This document shows, piece after piece, positions 1-12,592 of a stretch of 64,000 bases of DNA. The DNA is from Crocodylus rhombifer (taxonomy: Eukaryota; Chordata; Crocodylia; Crocodylidae): contig JAVSML010020787.1 in assembly GCA_038503035.1 (NCBI GenBank), positions 62,001 through 126,000 on the forward strand. Direction: 5' to 3'. Both the position numbers and the translations under genes were made by a program. Below the pieces are notes generated by a model, which saw only the letters and a list, made by a program, of their open reading frames with translations, was not told the DNA's origin and did no database searches. Positions within the stretch are counted from its first letter, which is position 1; every line of letters starts with the position of its first letter.

Positions 1-1154
<1,154 letters not shown>

Positions 1155-1338
1155 CTACATTAAAACAAAAAAACCAAACAGAGTGAGACTTCAGAGATAC
1201 ATTTAACATACCTGAACAGTGTAATCACTATACATACACCAACTTGGCTACAACTTCTTTATGCAATAGAGGAACAGATTTCAGCAGCTACTTTATAGTT
1301 CCACTTCAGTTAGGAAAGGTGATCACCATAAAAATTCA

Positions 1339-1527
<189 letters not shown>

Positions 1528-2332
1528 CTATGAAACATTTCACACATCTCTCACATTTGCTTTTTACTATTCGGTTGACTGGCAGATCACTTTTTTAGTC
1601 TCCATCTACCACATGGTATCTTAGAAATAGAGCATCTAATCTTCAACTGTGTACTAAGTGTTTGTCTACACTGGGCCATTTAACAGTACGATATTTTGCG
1701 ATGCTAGTGAGGATCCCCATGTTGACAATCCCCTAGTTTATTGACTTTGGTCAGTTCTTAAATACTAGCCCCATCTTGTGTTTCTTATTTGCATTACGTT
1801 ATACGTGATTAAAACGGAATTCACTAGCAGCTTAGCAGCAACACTACAATGCTTATGATAAGTGCTCAGGAATAATAAAGAGTTAAATTTTGTGAGCGTA
1901 AACATTATACTTCTCTGCTCTAACACACCAGGACAACATAGCATTCTCCTCTGTGTTGCTGTTGCTGGATACAAGACTTCCCTACCAACAAGCAGGAAAA
2001 TGACAGTCAAATTTAGTCAGCCTGTAGGTTCCTACTAGAGACAGAAGTTATCCTGTGCAGGAAAGACAGACCTGAAAACTTATTAGAATCACTTCAGTTT
2101 CACTAAGGCGGCTACAGCAACCACTGGGGGCGGGGAAAAAAAAAAAAAAAAAGACAGAAACTTAGGTTTGAGTGTGGACCAAAAGAGGAAGAGGGAGGCA
2201 GGGAGACACTGTTGGCTCCTGCCATCATTTCAATTCATTTGATTTTAGGACAAAGCTTGGTCCTGTCTTATTAGAGGCTGTACTGTCCAATGGAAAAGAG
2301 AAGGATGCAGAATCTCTGCTGACCATCTAGGC

Positions 2333-2763
2333 CAGTAATTCTAAGCCTGGGTGCCATGGCACTCTGGGATACTTTGAGATGCTTTCAAGGGTGCTGCACA
2401 GTATTAGCACTATCAGGTGGGCAAATGATTCACAAGATAAACCCAAAGATTTCAAACAGGAAGCAACAGCATCAAAAGATGCTGTCTTACCTAATGAACT
2501 GAGACTGGGCTCACAAAAGCTTATGAATCTCTGATTTAGTCAGTCTGTAAGTGCATCTCTATCTTGCCTTCTGTTTAACTTCAGACTAACACAGCTAACT
2601 ACCTCTCAAAAACACTCTATACTGTGGTGGTCTTTCTGAGTTCTTTGCAAAAGAGTTGCTCTATTCTTTTTCTGTTGTGAAAACCAAGAGCTGGCTTTTT
2701 TTGGGGGGTGGGGGGCAAGGAAGTGGCAATTCTGGGGTGCGAGTCTAAAAAGGTTGAGAACAG
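2333..2763. mobile_element. hAT-like non-autonomous DNA transposon, with a nested repeat fragment
   Basis: The left end reads AGTAATTCTAAGCCTGGGTG and the right end, AAAAAGGTTGAGAACAGTAG, is its approximate inverse. This is the CAGTGRTTCTCAACC type of hAT terminal repeat. The motif GGTGCCATGGCAC near the left end recurs in 3700-3956. A fragment ending CAGACTAACACAGCTAAC (about 2505-2600) belongs to another dispersed family and is probably nested. There is no transposase frame. Confidence 0.55.
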
Positions 2764-2765
2764 TA

Positions 2766-2995
2766 GGAGTGTCTACACAAAATGCTACTGTCCAGCAATT
2801 ACTGTGCAGTTATTTAGTACTCGATTATACAAGTACCAAATAAATGCGCAGTAACTGCATTTATAGCAATGCTACTCTGCAGTAGCCTAATAATACTATG
2901 CAGTAGCATATTAGCAGTGTTGGTGCTGACATGCTACTGCACAGTATTATTCAGCTACTGCACGGTGAGCGTCTCGTGTAGACGTGCCCAGTACC
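2766..2995. mobile_element. MITE with terminal GTCTACAC and internal TACTGCACAGTA motifs
   Basis: The left end has GTGTCTACAC and the right end GTGTAGACGTGCCC, so the ends are inverted repeats. The interior is an array of short near-palindromes such as GCTACTGCACAGTA, GCAGTAGC and ACTGTGCAG. It is about 230 bp with no coding capacity. Similar GGGCRYGTCTACAC ends occur at 44585-45531. Confidence 0.6.
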
Positions 2996-3699
2996 TACGG
3001 CACTGGAGCAGCAAGCAGAACATGTGGAGGGAGGGTCATCATTACGAACTGCAGCAAAAACCTCCAGACCAGAACAAAAACAAATAATCCTCATTATGAG
3101 GAGGGAAATGGATCAAGAATGGGAAGGAAAGCACTCTGCACAAAATGCTTTTCCTTTTTTCTTCCATCTTGCAACAACAACAGGAGGAAAAAGTGAATTA
3201 TTTAAAAAAGTAATGTGGGTACCAGCATACTCAGGAGCTTTTCAAACAGGCAGTCACAAAAAATTCCTAAGACCTTCCCCCTATTTGAAGAGTCAGACCA
3301 ACATGTCTTCATTCCATTTATAAATATGAAAGTTTCCATGTGTGAGGATCAAAGCTCTCCTTTTAAGGTTAAAGGATAAAACAGACATGAATTAAAATAC
3401 CTAGGTCAGTACTGTAAAAATCAGTGTGAATGTTTTAGCTTGCTTGTCTTATTGCAGCAAAGCATTTAATGCTGCTTTATACAAATATGCATTTACAGAT
3501 TTACATTGGAACTGACTGTTCATGCTACCTTACCATATTTGTCGGTAGCTGTGGTACACTGAAGCCAGGCAGAGAGACTGGGATAGGGCAAATATACAGA
3601 CCAACAATTCTGCTTCTATAATTCTCTGATTGGTCTACAATAGCATACACTAACCAGCCATACTGACTAAAGGCAGTGTGGACATGCACCTTACAGTCT

Positions 3700-3956
3700 A
3701 ACTTGCTGGTTCCCAAACTTTTTAGACTCGTGCACTCCTTGGAAAATGTCAGTTCTTCATTTTCCCTCAGTTTTAACTGCAAGACCACAACAGGTCAGAA
3801 TGTTTTTAACAACATGCTTCCTATTTGAAATCTCTGAGTTTATCATCATGTTTGCAACCCTAATAGTGCTAACATTGCATGGTACTCCACGGCACCCTTG
3901 CAAGGATCTGACGGCATTCCAGGGTGCCATAGCACCGTGGTTGAGAATCACTGGTC
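3700..3956. mobile_element. hAT-like non-autonomous DNA transposon
   Basis: The left end has GGTTCCCAAACTTTTTAGAC and the right end GGTTGAGAATCACTGG. The interior has GGTGCCATAGCACCG, matching the GGTGCCATGGCAC block of the element at 2333. No convincing 8-bp target duplication was found. Confidence 0.5.
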
Positions 3957-5896
3957 TACTCAATTCAGAGATGTATAAGCTTTCATAAGCAAGAGTTCAT
4001 TTCACCAGATGGCTTGAAAGGACATGCGCAGAGCTAGCTGTGTTCTTCTACAGCACCTGAAAAAGTGAGCTCTTGATCTTGAAAGCTCATGCACCTGTAA
4101 ATCAGTTTCTAGCAGTGGTCTGCAATCTATGGCCTGTGGCCACTCCCCACGCCACTGCAGGGATGAAGACTGGCTGCGGCAAAACTAGATTTAATAGAAA
4201 AATAAACACAAGATACTTTGATACTAATACTTCTTTCAAAATATTCTCATTGTGTCAAATTATAAAATAATTAATTTAATTTAGTGAACCAAGGTCAGCC
4301 CCAGCAGAATAAAAGTAAATATGCAGTAAGCCCTACCATCATAATATACTCAGTAATTTATCCTCAGTTTCTCCCTACCCGCTGACAATCACAGCATGAG
4401 ACAACAGATCTGTTAAAGTAATTGGTGGTCCTTTGGGCTACACTACAACCATCGGCTAAGAAACCATGAAAATCAGTTATGCTTATGGCTTGATCCCTAA
4501 TTTTTAAAGGCAAAAAAAAAGGTAACAGCTACTCATAAGAAAAATATTAAGGATCAAGCTTTGTTTGCTGATGTACAAATGCAAATTCCACAAGATTAAT
4601 GAACAGTTATATCAGAGCAAGTTTAATTAACCCATGTGGTCTGTGACCCATATTATACCAAAAAACCACCAACAAACACTGTTTTCCAAAAAGTGACATG
4701 CTGCACCTTCACCTTCTATTTCATTAGAGTAAAATGTTATACTTCTTTATCTAGCCTTCCTGCCTGCTCTAGCAGGTATGCACCGTGCTGTGGACTAACA
4801 AGCCTGCGACTTTCTTGTTACACAGCATAAAGTTTCCCTCATAGTTCAGTAGAAGCATTAGATTCAGCTTAACACATCCATCCGATTTCAAGTTAAACTA
4901 TTCTCAAAGTGATCTGCAGACAGTGAAGTATTTTTGTGTCCATCATGAAAGAGATTATATGCAGGACTACATCTGCATCAATGGTTTTACACAGTTATGC
5001 CTCAAGAGTAAGCTGAACTAAAATTTTAAAAGGACCGTAACACTCTATTACATAAATATTTTTCTTCTCACCTAATAAATTTGATTTCCTACTTCTACCT
5101 ACTCTCCACTCAATGTAAAATGGACCTAGTTAGCTTCACTAATATGAATGGGAAAATTAAGGAAACATTTTTAAAGCGGTCACTGCTAAATATTACTATG
5201 ATTTTTATATATTTCAAAACAAATAATCATAGTAATTAGATAGCATGACATTTTCACCAGCTTATTTCATTTAGCAAGTTAGTTTAATAGACAAGGAGAA
5301 TATTTTCAAAAAGAAGAGTAACTTTAGACTTAAATTCCATTTTTAGAATTACTTAGAAATATTTTAATTTCTTACTAGAGCCATACAAATGGATAACATT
5401 GGACTAGTCACATGATAATTAATATATAAATCCAAAAATCACAAGATCTTTCATGTTATGAATTTATTTTCAAAATTTGTTTTTTTATAATTTAACTTGC
5501 ATCTATCATCTGAGCTCAAGCTCGAAGACCTGGATACGGATTTCACTGCATATGGAGTCTGAGTTAACTGACTGTACAATAGAAACTAAAATGTTATCCC
5601 TGAAATTAAAAAAATACAAATGGGGGCTGCAACAGAACAAAGAATTGGACACTATAATACAAACCTAAATACAAAATTAAATTGATTTTCAGAGCCTTTT
5701 TCTAAAGCTTATGACTTTCCAAGCAACTAGCCAGGAAAGAGGCTTGAAACAAAAGATTTGACAAAGAAAAAGATGTTAATGGGGAAAAAAACCCCTTAAG
5801 AACCCCCCACCCCAAGAACTGGCCAAACACGATTTTAGCCAAGTTCATATTTCCTCTGCACCAAACCGTAAACGAACAGAGCAGCAATGTGAAGAA

Positions 5897-6020
5897 TCAT
5901 GGTCTTGGTCTAGAGGGTAAGGTACAGGTCTGGTCTCTTTGGACTACATTTTATTCCCACAGGTGCCACAGGCTACATGGGTAACCATCAGCAAATCACT
6001 TCAAGGGACTCAACCTAGAT
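5897..6020 (+). repeat. Probable MIR / CORE-SINE fragment
   Basis: Segments resembling a degraded tRNA-derived MIR occur in the right order: GGTCTAGAGGGTAAGG, then TATTCCCACAGGTGCCAC, then AACCATCAGCAAATCACTTC. The copy is old and its limits are approximate. Confidence 0.5.
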
Positions 6021-7599
6021 TTGGACCAGTTTACACAGACTCTCACATTTTCTGAAGCTCCCCCTAGCTGAAGAAACATTTCTAGGTTCTCTCTCAATTT
6101 CAAGAGTTTTGAAAAGATTCCCTCAAAGTGTTTATATTGCAGGATTCCAAATACTAGGCCCTTAGCAGAGAAAAGTATGATCAACATTGTGATTCCCCAG
6201 ATTTATGCACCTCGTGTATTTTTTTTTCTGGACAGACAGTTGCAGATACAAATTTTACAGACAGCCAGTTTAACTTTCTTTTAGTAATGTAATTTGTAAG
6301 TAATACAATTCAAAGCTGGCCGTTTCATTTTAGTGTCTGCTTATTCATCTGTGGAGGTGGGAGATCATACACCTTGCAACATGTGCAGCCATGCAAAATG
6401 AACTGTGAACACATCAAAATCCTCAGGCAGAAAGTACCACGGACTTCTTACGGGCACTGCCAGAAGATCTATATTAAACTTTAAACCTTTCTCATTCCAG
6501 ACTCAGAAGCAAACCAAGAACTCCAGGGACAATTTCAATGCTTCTGCTCCGGTACCCTGCCTGCTGGCATGCAGCAACGTCTAACCACGCTGTGTGACAG
6601 AGCAGGAATATAAACACTGTTTTCTTCCTCAGCGTGTTCAGAAGCACGGGTATGTTCTGTACACTGCTATGAGCTAGGCCCTCGGTAGCTCTTTTAATCG
6701 CTGGTGAAGAGTCCTCATATGGATTATACCCCAGGTTCCACTCACTCCTAAAAAAATCAAATGCAAATATCTAAAGTTTGCCATATCCTGCAGAATCATT
6801 ATTCTAATTATTCTTCTAAGAGGACACAAACACCTGCTACTAAGAGAGAAGACCTAGGTCATACAGGGCCAACAAGTGGCACGCAAGAGATGGGGGGTGG
6901 GCAGGGAGCAGAAAACAGAGCAGCAGGTGGTACGAAGAAAGGGACTGGAGCAGTACTCAGGGAGGTTTAATTCGTGGCACATCTGCCAAAAAGGCTGGTC
7001 CCACTGTGCCAGGTCATGATCACTTGGAGGGGAAACAAGGCACAGAGTAAGTTAGCCAGGCCTTCGGTAGTATCCGCCCAAGGAAAGTGCCTGGCCACAC
7101 CTGCTGCTCAGAGCAGCCCTGCTGGAGAAAGGAGGAACATGCACCAAGCCCCTCAGCACAGCGCAAGGATGAAGGAGCTCATTCCAGTCCATCCTTCCCG
7201 CTTCTCCATTAACCCGTTCACCAGGAATGGCCCTGCAGCACCGTGCTCATTCACTGCCACTCTGCTCCAACCCGCATCTTGTCCGTCAAACAGGACCGCA
7301 ATCCTTGCGCCTCGGTTTAACTTCAACTCTTGCACCGCGCGGTGGCTCCAGGTACCAAACTATTTATTTAAATCTGGAGTAGTGACTCCTGCCGACTCCC
7401 CCTTACATAAAGAAGGGTGTTTTCCTTCTTAAAGTGGGTTGTTCGCTGCCCCCGAGCGGAACAGGCAAAAAAGCACAGAAGACTGCAGGGCCTGTTGCCG
7501 CAGTTGTGCAAGGTCCTCCCCAGTCTTAGAAAACACTTCCAGCCCAGCCAGCCCAGCAACACCCGGGTCCCGGTCCCGGTCCCCGGGCCGCTAGCCCGC

Positions 7600-8850
7600 G
7601 GGGAAGTGCCCCACCTCGGAGGAGCCGCCTGCTGCGCGCGGGCCCGGCCCCGGCCCCAAGGCAGCACCGGGGCCGCCCCTCGTGCCGCACAGGGCCGGGC
7701 CGGCGGGAAGTTTGCTGCGGCCCTCACACAGCGTAGCGTAGCGCAGCGCTCCGCTCCCTCCGCGCCGGGCATCAGCGCCACCCGCGCCTGGGACAGGGCC
7801 CGCGGCCTCCGCGCGCCGGGAGACGAGGCCCGGGGGAGGCCGCGCGGCCCGGGGAGGGGGCCGAGGAGAGGGAGGGGGCGGTCCGGCTGCCAGCACCGCG
7901 GCCCGCCCCAGCCGGAGCCGCCCCGCGGGGCCCGGAGGAGCCGGCGCGGCCGCCCTTCCCCCGGGCCGGCCCGGGCCGGCCATTCCCTTCCCTTCCCCCG
8001 CTTCCCGGCCGGGCCTCACCGTGAGCGGCCGCAGCACCCGCGCGTGTCCCGGATTGAGGCGGCGGCGAGTGACCCGGATGTTCCCGGCCGCTCCCCCCCT
8101 TTGTCTCTGCTCCGGACTTTCCCTCCCTCCTGCTCGGCGCGGAGCGCGGCGGCGCGGCGCGGCGTGTCCCTCCGCCCGACCCGTCCGTCCCGCTGCGCCG
8201 GCGCGCTCTGACCCTCGCCCCGACCCGTCCGCCACGCCGGCCACCCCCGCAGCACGTAGGACCCGCAGGTGGCCAGGATGGTGCCTGAGGCGCGCGGCTC
8301 CCGCAAGTGTCGGCGGCGCGGCCCGGTTCGGCTCGGCCCAGTTCCGGTCCTCTCCGCTGCGCGCTGTGCTCAGCCCGCGGCCATGCCGGCCTTTTCCTGC
8401 AGGCACCGAGGAGGCTACCTGCGGCCTCGGGTACTCAGGACCCGGGGCGGGGAGGTGCTGTACGGGGCGCGGCGGCGCTGTTCGGCCCCGGCCGCGGGCG
8501 TCGTTCGGGCAACTCGTGTGTCGCGTCCGAGCAGGCAGCCCCTGCTCTGGCACGCGCGAAGACGAGTCCGCGGCCGCAGGGAAGGGCCGAGCGGACCCCG
8601 GGGGAGCGGGCGGGCCGGAGAGGCCGGGGCTCGCCGAGACAAGGCTGCACCGGCCGGTTGCGCCGCCGCCGCCGCCGCCGCTTCAGGTCTGGGCAGCCCC
8701 GGGGCAGGGGCCGTTGCCCGCGCGGGTGTCGTGTCTGTGGGGCTCAGCCCGGAAAGAGCCTTGCGATCGCCATCGCCGCGGGCCAGCTTTTGGGGGAGGC
8801 GCTGTCTCGGGGCCCGTCCCGCAGTGGCCGGCGCCAGCCGCTGCTCCGTC
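7600..8850. promoter_or_regulatory. UBE2I: CpG island, probable UBE2I promoter and first exon
   Basis: This is the only long stretch of the window rich in both G+C and CpG. It includes GGGGCGG boxes near 7870 and a seven-unit CCG run at 8661-8681. It lies upstream of the UBE2I ATG exon on the minus strand, where a housekeeping TATA-less promoter is expected. A possible untranslated first exon ends at 8020, where the minus strand reads CTCACG|GTGAGG, a good splice donor. Its 5' end cannot be placed from sequence alone. The long open frames on both strands here come from stop-codon depletion in GC-rich DNA and are not called as genes. Bidirectional activity is possible but there is no evidence for it here. 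Confidence 0.8.
8661..8681. repeat. CCG trinucleotide run
   Basis: Seven uninterrupted CGC/CCG units sit inside the CpG island upstream of the probable UBE2I start site. The run is short but of a type that can vary in length between individuals. Confidence 0.9.
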
Positions 8851-9534
8851 CTGTCCTGGGCAGCGCTGAGCTCCGCGGGGCCTGTCTCTGCCCCACACAC
8901 TCTCCTCCGGCCCAGGCACCCGCACCTGTGTTGCAGCAGGTACCGACGTCTGGTATCGACCTGGGGCCGTGCTTGCCCGGTACAATACACGTCCTGCATT
9001 GCAGAGCGGGCCCAGGGCCCTGCTGCCACGCCCGAACTGGCACGAGATGGACAGAAAGGCGTCCCCGTCACGCTGAGCCTGCGCCCCCGTAGGGCTGCCC
9101 GCCACAGCTCGGGCTCCGCTGCTTGGGTTACACTGGGTGCTGGAGCCGCCGTGCCAGGGGATGCACATGTCTGCGGCACGAGAGGGAGGTGGGCATCACA
9201 GGCTCGGCCGTTCAGCTGGCGTCCCAGCAAGTGCTTGCTTCTGGCCACTGGCATCGCAGCACTGCAGCCCCCAAGCACCCACAGTCTTGGCAGGAAACGC
9301 CAACCTGTGCGGATCCCACTCTTCCCAGTGGACTTTTGGGTTGACTGTGGGCAGCTGTCCTCTTAGGTGTCTGGTCACTTAATGTCACATTAGGTCTCAC
9401 CTGTGTCGGCAGCATTGCGAGAGACTCTGGGCCCCCTTGCACTGTGTGCCCTGCCCTCTGTAATCAACTTCTTGTCAACGTACCTGGCAAATCAATGACT
9501 AGATTTTTTTTTAAAGCCTATTAAAGAGCCAAAG
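8851..9534. other. Intergenic flank of the CpG island
   Basis: GC content falls off across this stretch. No exon, RNA gene or named repeat was recognised. Open frames on both strands overlap heavily and look compositional. Confidence 0.5.
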
Positions 9535-10385
9535 AAAAGTAGGGCTGGAAGGGACTCTGAAGGTCACATTGTCCAATCCCTTGCTCAAGGGAAGATCTCT
9601 CCTGACTCAACCGATCTAGTTCAAGTGATCCTCGAACCTGCTCTTGGACCGCGAAGGATGGAGGTTCCAGCGCCGGTCGGATGCTTAACCACCCTCACAG
9701 TGAAACACTTCTTCCTAAAATTAAGCATAAATGTCTGTGGCTGCAATTTAAGACCATTTCTCTTTGTCTTGTCTCCTGTGCCCACAGAGACTAACCCCTC
9801 TTTATAACTTCCCTTCAGGTATTTGAAGACTTATCAAATCCCTCTCAGTCTTCCCTACACTAAATAATCCCGGTTCTTTCAGCTTTTCTTCCTAAATCAA
9901 GATTCCCAGATCTCTAATAATTTTTGTGCCTGTCCATGAAAATCTAATCTGTTCACATTTCTCTCAGCGTGATGCTCAGAACTGAGCATTTCAGACAAGG
10001 CTTCACCAGTGCTGTAAAGGGTACAAGAATCCCTTCCCTTAATTTGTATTTAAATAATATTCATTCAGTACATACTTTCTATCCAAGTTTAAAGACAGTT
10101 TAAACACCTGAACTAGGGAAGTCACTGGCTAAGCACCTAAGTGGTATTAATACAGCCCAGGATGTGGGGTTCCTTGGTTTGGTTTGGTTTGGAGCAAGAC
10201 TCATTTTCAAGTTACAGTTCACTCTAGCCCCCGGGTCTGTCTCTGCAGCACTGCAGCCTGACCACACATTCCTAGCCTGTACTTGTACCTGTGATTGCTC
10301 CATCCTACCTTTAGGACTTTTGCACTTGTCCTTATTGAATTTCATTCAGTTCATTTTGGACCAGCTTGTCAAGATCATTCTGGAT

Positions 10386-11291
10386 CAGGGGTGGGCAATT
10401 ATTTTGGCTGGGACCACTTAATGAGTTTTGATGAGCTGTTGAGGGCTGCAAACATCTACTGTAATGTATTTTAATAGTTTGAAATAAAGTCCTATTCTTG
10501 TATGTTTTGGGGGGGCAGCACTTGTGTACTGGGTCCTGGGAGCTGACCAGTGGTGGGGAAGGAAGGGGGGCATGGGGTGTGTGCAGCAGAATTCATCCCA
10601 CCCCCATCCACTCCACAGTGCTCCACATGGGGCCAAGCCCACCAGACAGCACCACCTCAGCTGTGGCCGGCACAGCTTCCCAGCGGGGCTGCTCTCGCAG
10701 CTGGCCAGGTACTGCTTAGCTCCCCCTGCCTCCAGTGGCTCCTCCTGTGCCTCTCTGGGCAGCAGTAGTGCAGGGAAGCCGTAAGGACCCTTGCTGGGAG
10801 CCAGGTACCCAGACAGGCCAGGGAGAAGCTGTAGCCAGGCAGTTCCTGCCTCAGTGTGCAGGGCTCCAGGTCCTGGACACCTTCCACCTGTTCAGCTGCC
10901 CACAGGTGGCTGCTTATTACACTGGGAATCAGGAATGGGTGGAAGACAGCCAAGAGCTGGAGCCAGAGCCCTGCATGCTGGGTATCTGCTGCCTCGCATG
11001 CATCCCCATGGCTTCCCCATGGTGCCTGCTGCACTGAGTGGCACAGCGGGGGCAGAAGGAGGAAGAGCCACTGGAGGCAGGGTAACTGAGTAGTCCCGCT
11101 GAGAAGCTGTGTGCCTTGGCTGGGGTGCTCTCTGGTGGTCCTGGTGCGGGAGCAGAGCGGACTCAGCCCCATGCAGTGTGGTGCAGGGGCAGCTGCAAGC
11201 TGATACAGTCAGTTGGTGGGCATCTGCTCATGGCCAGGTCCAATCAGTTGGCAGGCTGCATCCGGCTTTCAGGCCATATTTTGCTCACCCG
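10386..11291. mobile_element. hAT-type non-autonomous transposon, 906 bp, inserted in CR1
   Basis: It begins CAGGGGTGGGCAATTATTTT and ends ATTTTGCTCACCCG, an inverted match to the start. The 8-bp sequence TTCTGGAT directly precedes (10378-10385) and directly follows it (11292-11299), a perfect hAT-style target duplication. Both ends match the 185-bp element at 23904-24088, so this is a longer member of the same family. The GC-rich interior has overlapping open frames on both strands, but none resembles a transposase. Confidence 0.88.
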
Positions 11292-11337
11292 TTCTGGATC
11301 CTAGCCTCACCCTGCAGTGTCTGCAGCTCCATCCACC

Positions 11338-11458
11338 TTCAAGAGTAAATTGGATGCTTATCTTCCTGGGATCCTATGACCCCAGCTGACTTCCTGCCCT
11401 TTGGGAAGGGGGCTGGACTCGATCTCCTGAGGTCCCTTCCAGCCCTGATGTCTATGAA
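11338..11458 (+). mobile_element. Young CR1 3'-end fragment, nested
   Basis: It runs from AGAGTAAATTGGATGCTTAT to CCCTGATGTCTATGAAAT, a 5'-truncated CR1 3' end. The same sequence occurs in reverse at 44172-44308, and part of it at 29556-29632. It interrupts the older minus-oriented CR1. Confidence 0.8.
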
Positions 11459-12189
11459 ATCCAACTTGGTTTCATCTGCAAATTTGCTAACTGTGCACTC
11501 AGTCTCATCCTCCAAAAAGTTCACAAAGATATGCAAACAACTCTGGACCCAAGGGAGATCCCAGGGAACCCATTCAATGCCTCCTTCCAACTAGATATGG
11601 AACTAATGGTGACTACACTTCCAGCGTGATAATCCAACTAGTTATGTATCCACCTTACAGCACTTTCATCTAATCTGCATTTCCTTCACTCATTGAGGAC
11701 CATGCAAGAGAAAGCACCAAAAGCTCACTCAAATAGAATCCAGCTGATGTTTACAAGTAGGAATGGAAAAGTGCTTCGTAGCTGCAGGTGGTGATCAAAT
11801 TAGACCCTCCAGGACAGGCATGGTTGGCTCGTTTCATTCTGCCCTCCTGTGAGTGACAGTGCAGATAGTCCTGGCATTTGCATGGAAGCATCAAATTCTT
11901 TCTTAAAATCCATGCAGTTAAATTTGCATCACTAGCATCTTACCACACCAAGATTCAAAGCTTAATTAAACATTGCACAAAGATTCTCCCTTGATGCTTA
12001 TTCTCTACATTTTATTTATATGCTTTATGTTATGGGAACAATTCAGTACTTCATATAATCTGTAGATACACTGAGCAGTTGCTATGACTGGTATCCATGA
12101 TTTGTGCTGGGGTGGTTCAATTTAAAATCAAAAGGCTCAAATTGGAATTTTAGTCAGTAAGCAAGACGTTTTTTGTTTAAATAATTCAT

Positions 12190-12592
12190 TGAGGAGAGGC
12201 TACAGGACCTGAACCTGTTCAGCCTCCAGAAGAGAAGGCTGAGGGGGGGGATCTTGTGGCCTGTTATAAACTAGTCAGGGGGGATCAGCAGGCATTGGGG
12301 GAGTCACTGTTTCCCCGAGCACCGCCAGGGGTGACCAGGAATAACGGTCACAAGCTGGCAGAGGGTAGGTTTAGGTTAGATATCAGGAGGCACTACTTCA
12401 CGGTCAGGGTGGCTAGGATCTGGAACCAACTTCCAAGAGAAGTGCTGGCTTCTACCCTGGGGGTCTTTAAGAGCAGGTTAGATGAACACCTTGTTGAGGT
12501 TGTTTGACCCCAGTAATCTTTCCTGCCATGGCAGGGGGTCAGACTAGATGATCTACTCAGGTCCCTTCCGACACTAGAAACTATTGGCTACA
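12190..12592 (+). mobile_element. CR1 LINE 3' end, plus orientation
   Basis: It reads from GAGGAGAGGCTACAGGACCT through ATATCAGGAGGCACTACTTC to TCAGGTCCCTTCCGACACT. It is closely similar to the 3' part of the longer CR1 at 60060-61130, so both are one subfamily. The open frame within it is a remnant of the CR1 ORF2 C-terminus and 3' region. Confidence 0.88.

Larger units (their letters stand above)
9535..11755 (-). mobile_element. Old CR1-type LINE, minus orientation, split by two later insertions
   Basis: The 3' end is at the left (GGGCTGGAAGGGACTCTGAA, near 9545) and the more 5' parts run rightward. It survives in three pieces: 9535-10385, 11292-11337 and about 11459-11755. The pieces are collinear with a CR1 3' region, through the parts reading in antisense CTTGTCAAGATCATTCTGGA and then TTCATCTGCAAATTTGCTAA. 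The first break holds a 906-bp hAT element with a perfect target duplication. The second holds a younger CR1 3' end. No intact reverse transcriptase remains. Confidence 0.8.

Noticed and set aside
1668..1740. GTCTACACTGGGCCATTTAACAG, possible MITE end
   Set aside because: A matching inverted end could not be found nearby.
3524..3790. Minus-strand frame of 87 codons in UBE2I intron 1
   Set aside because: It runs into a hAT-like element and has no splice or protein support.
7417..9366. Long open frames (up to 365 codons) on both strands in the CpG island
   Set aside because: They overlap in several frames on both strands, are rich in Arg, Pro, Ala and Gly, and match no family. Stop codons are rare in GC-rich DNA.
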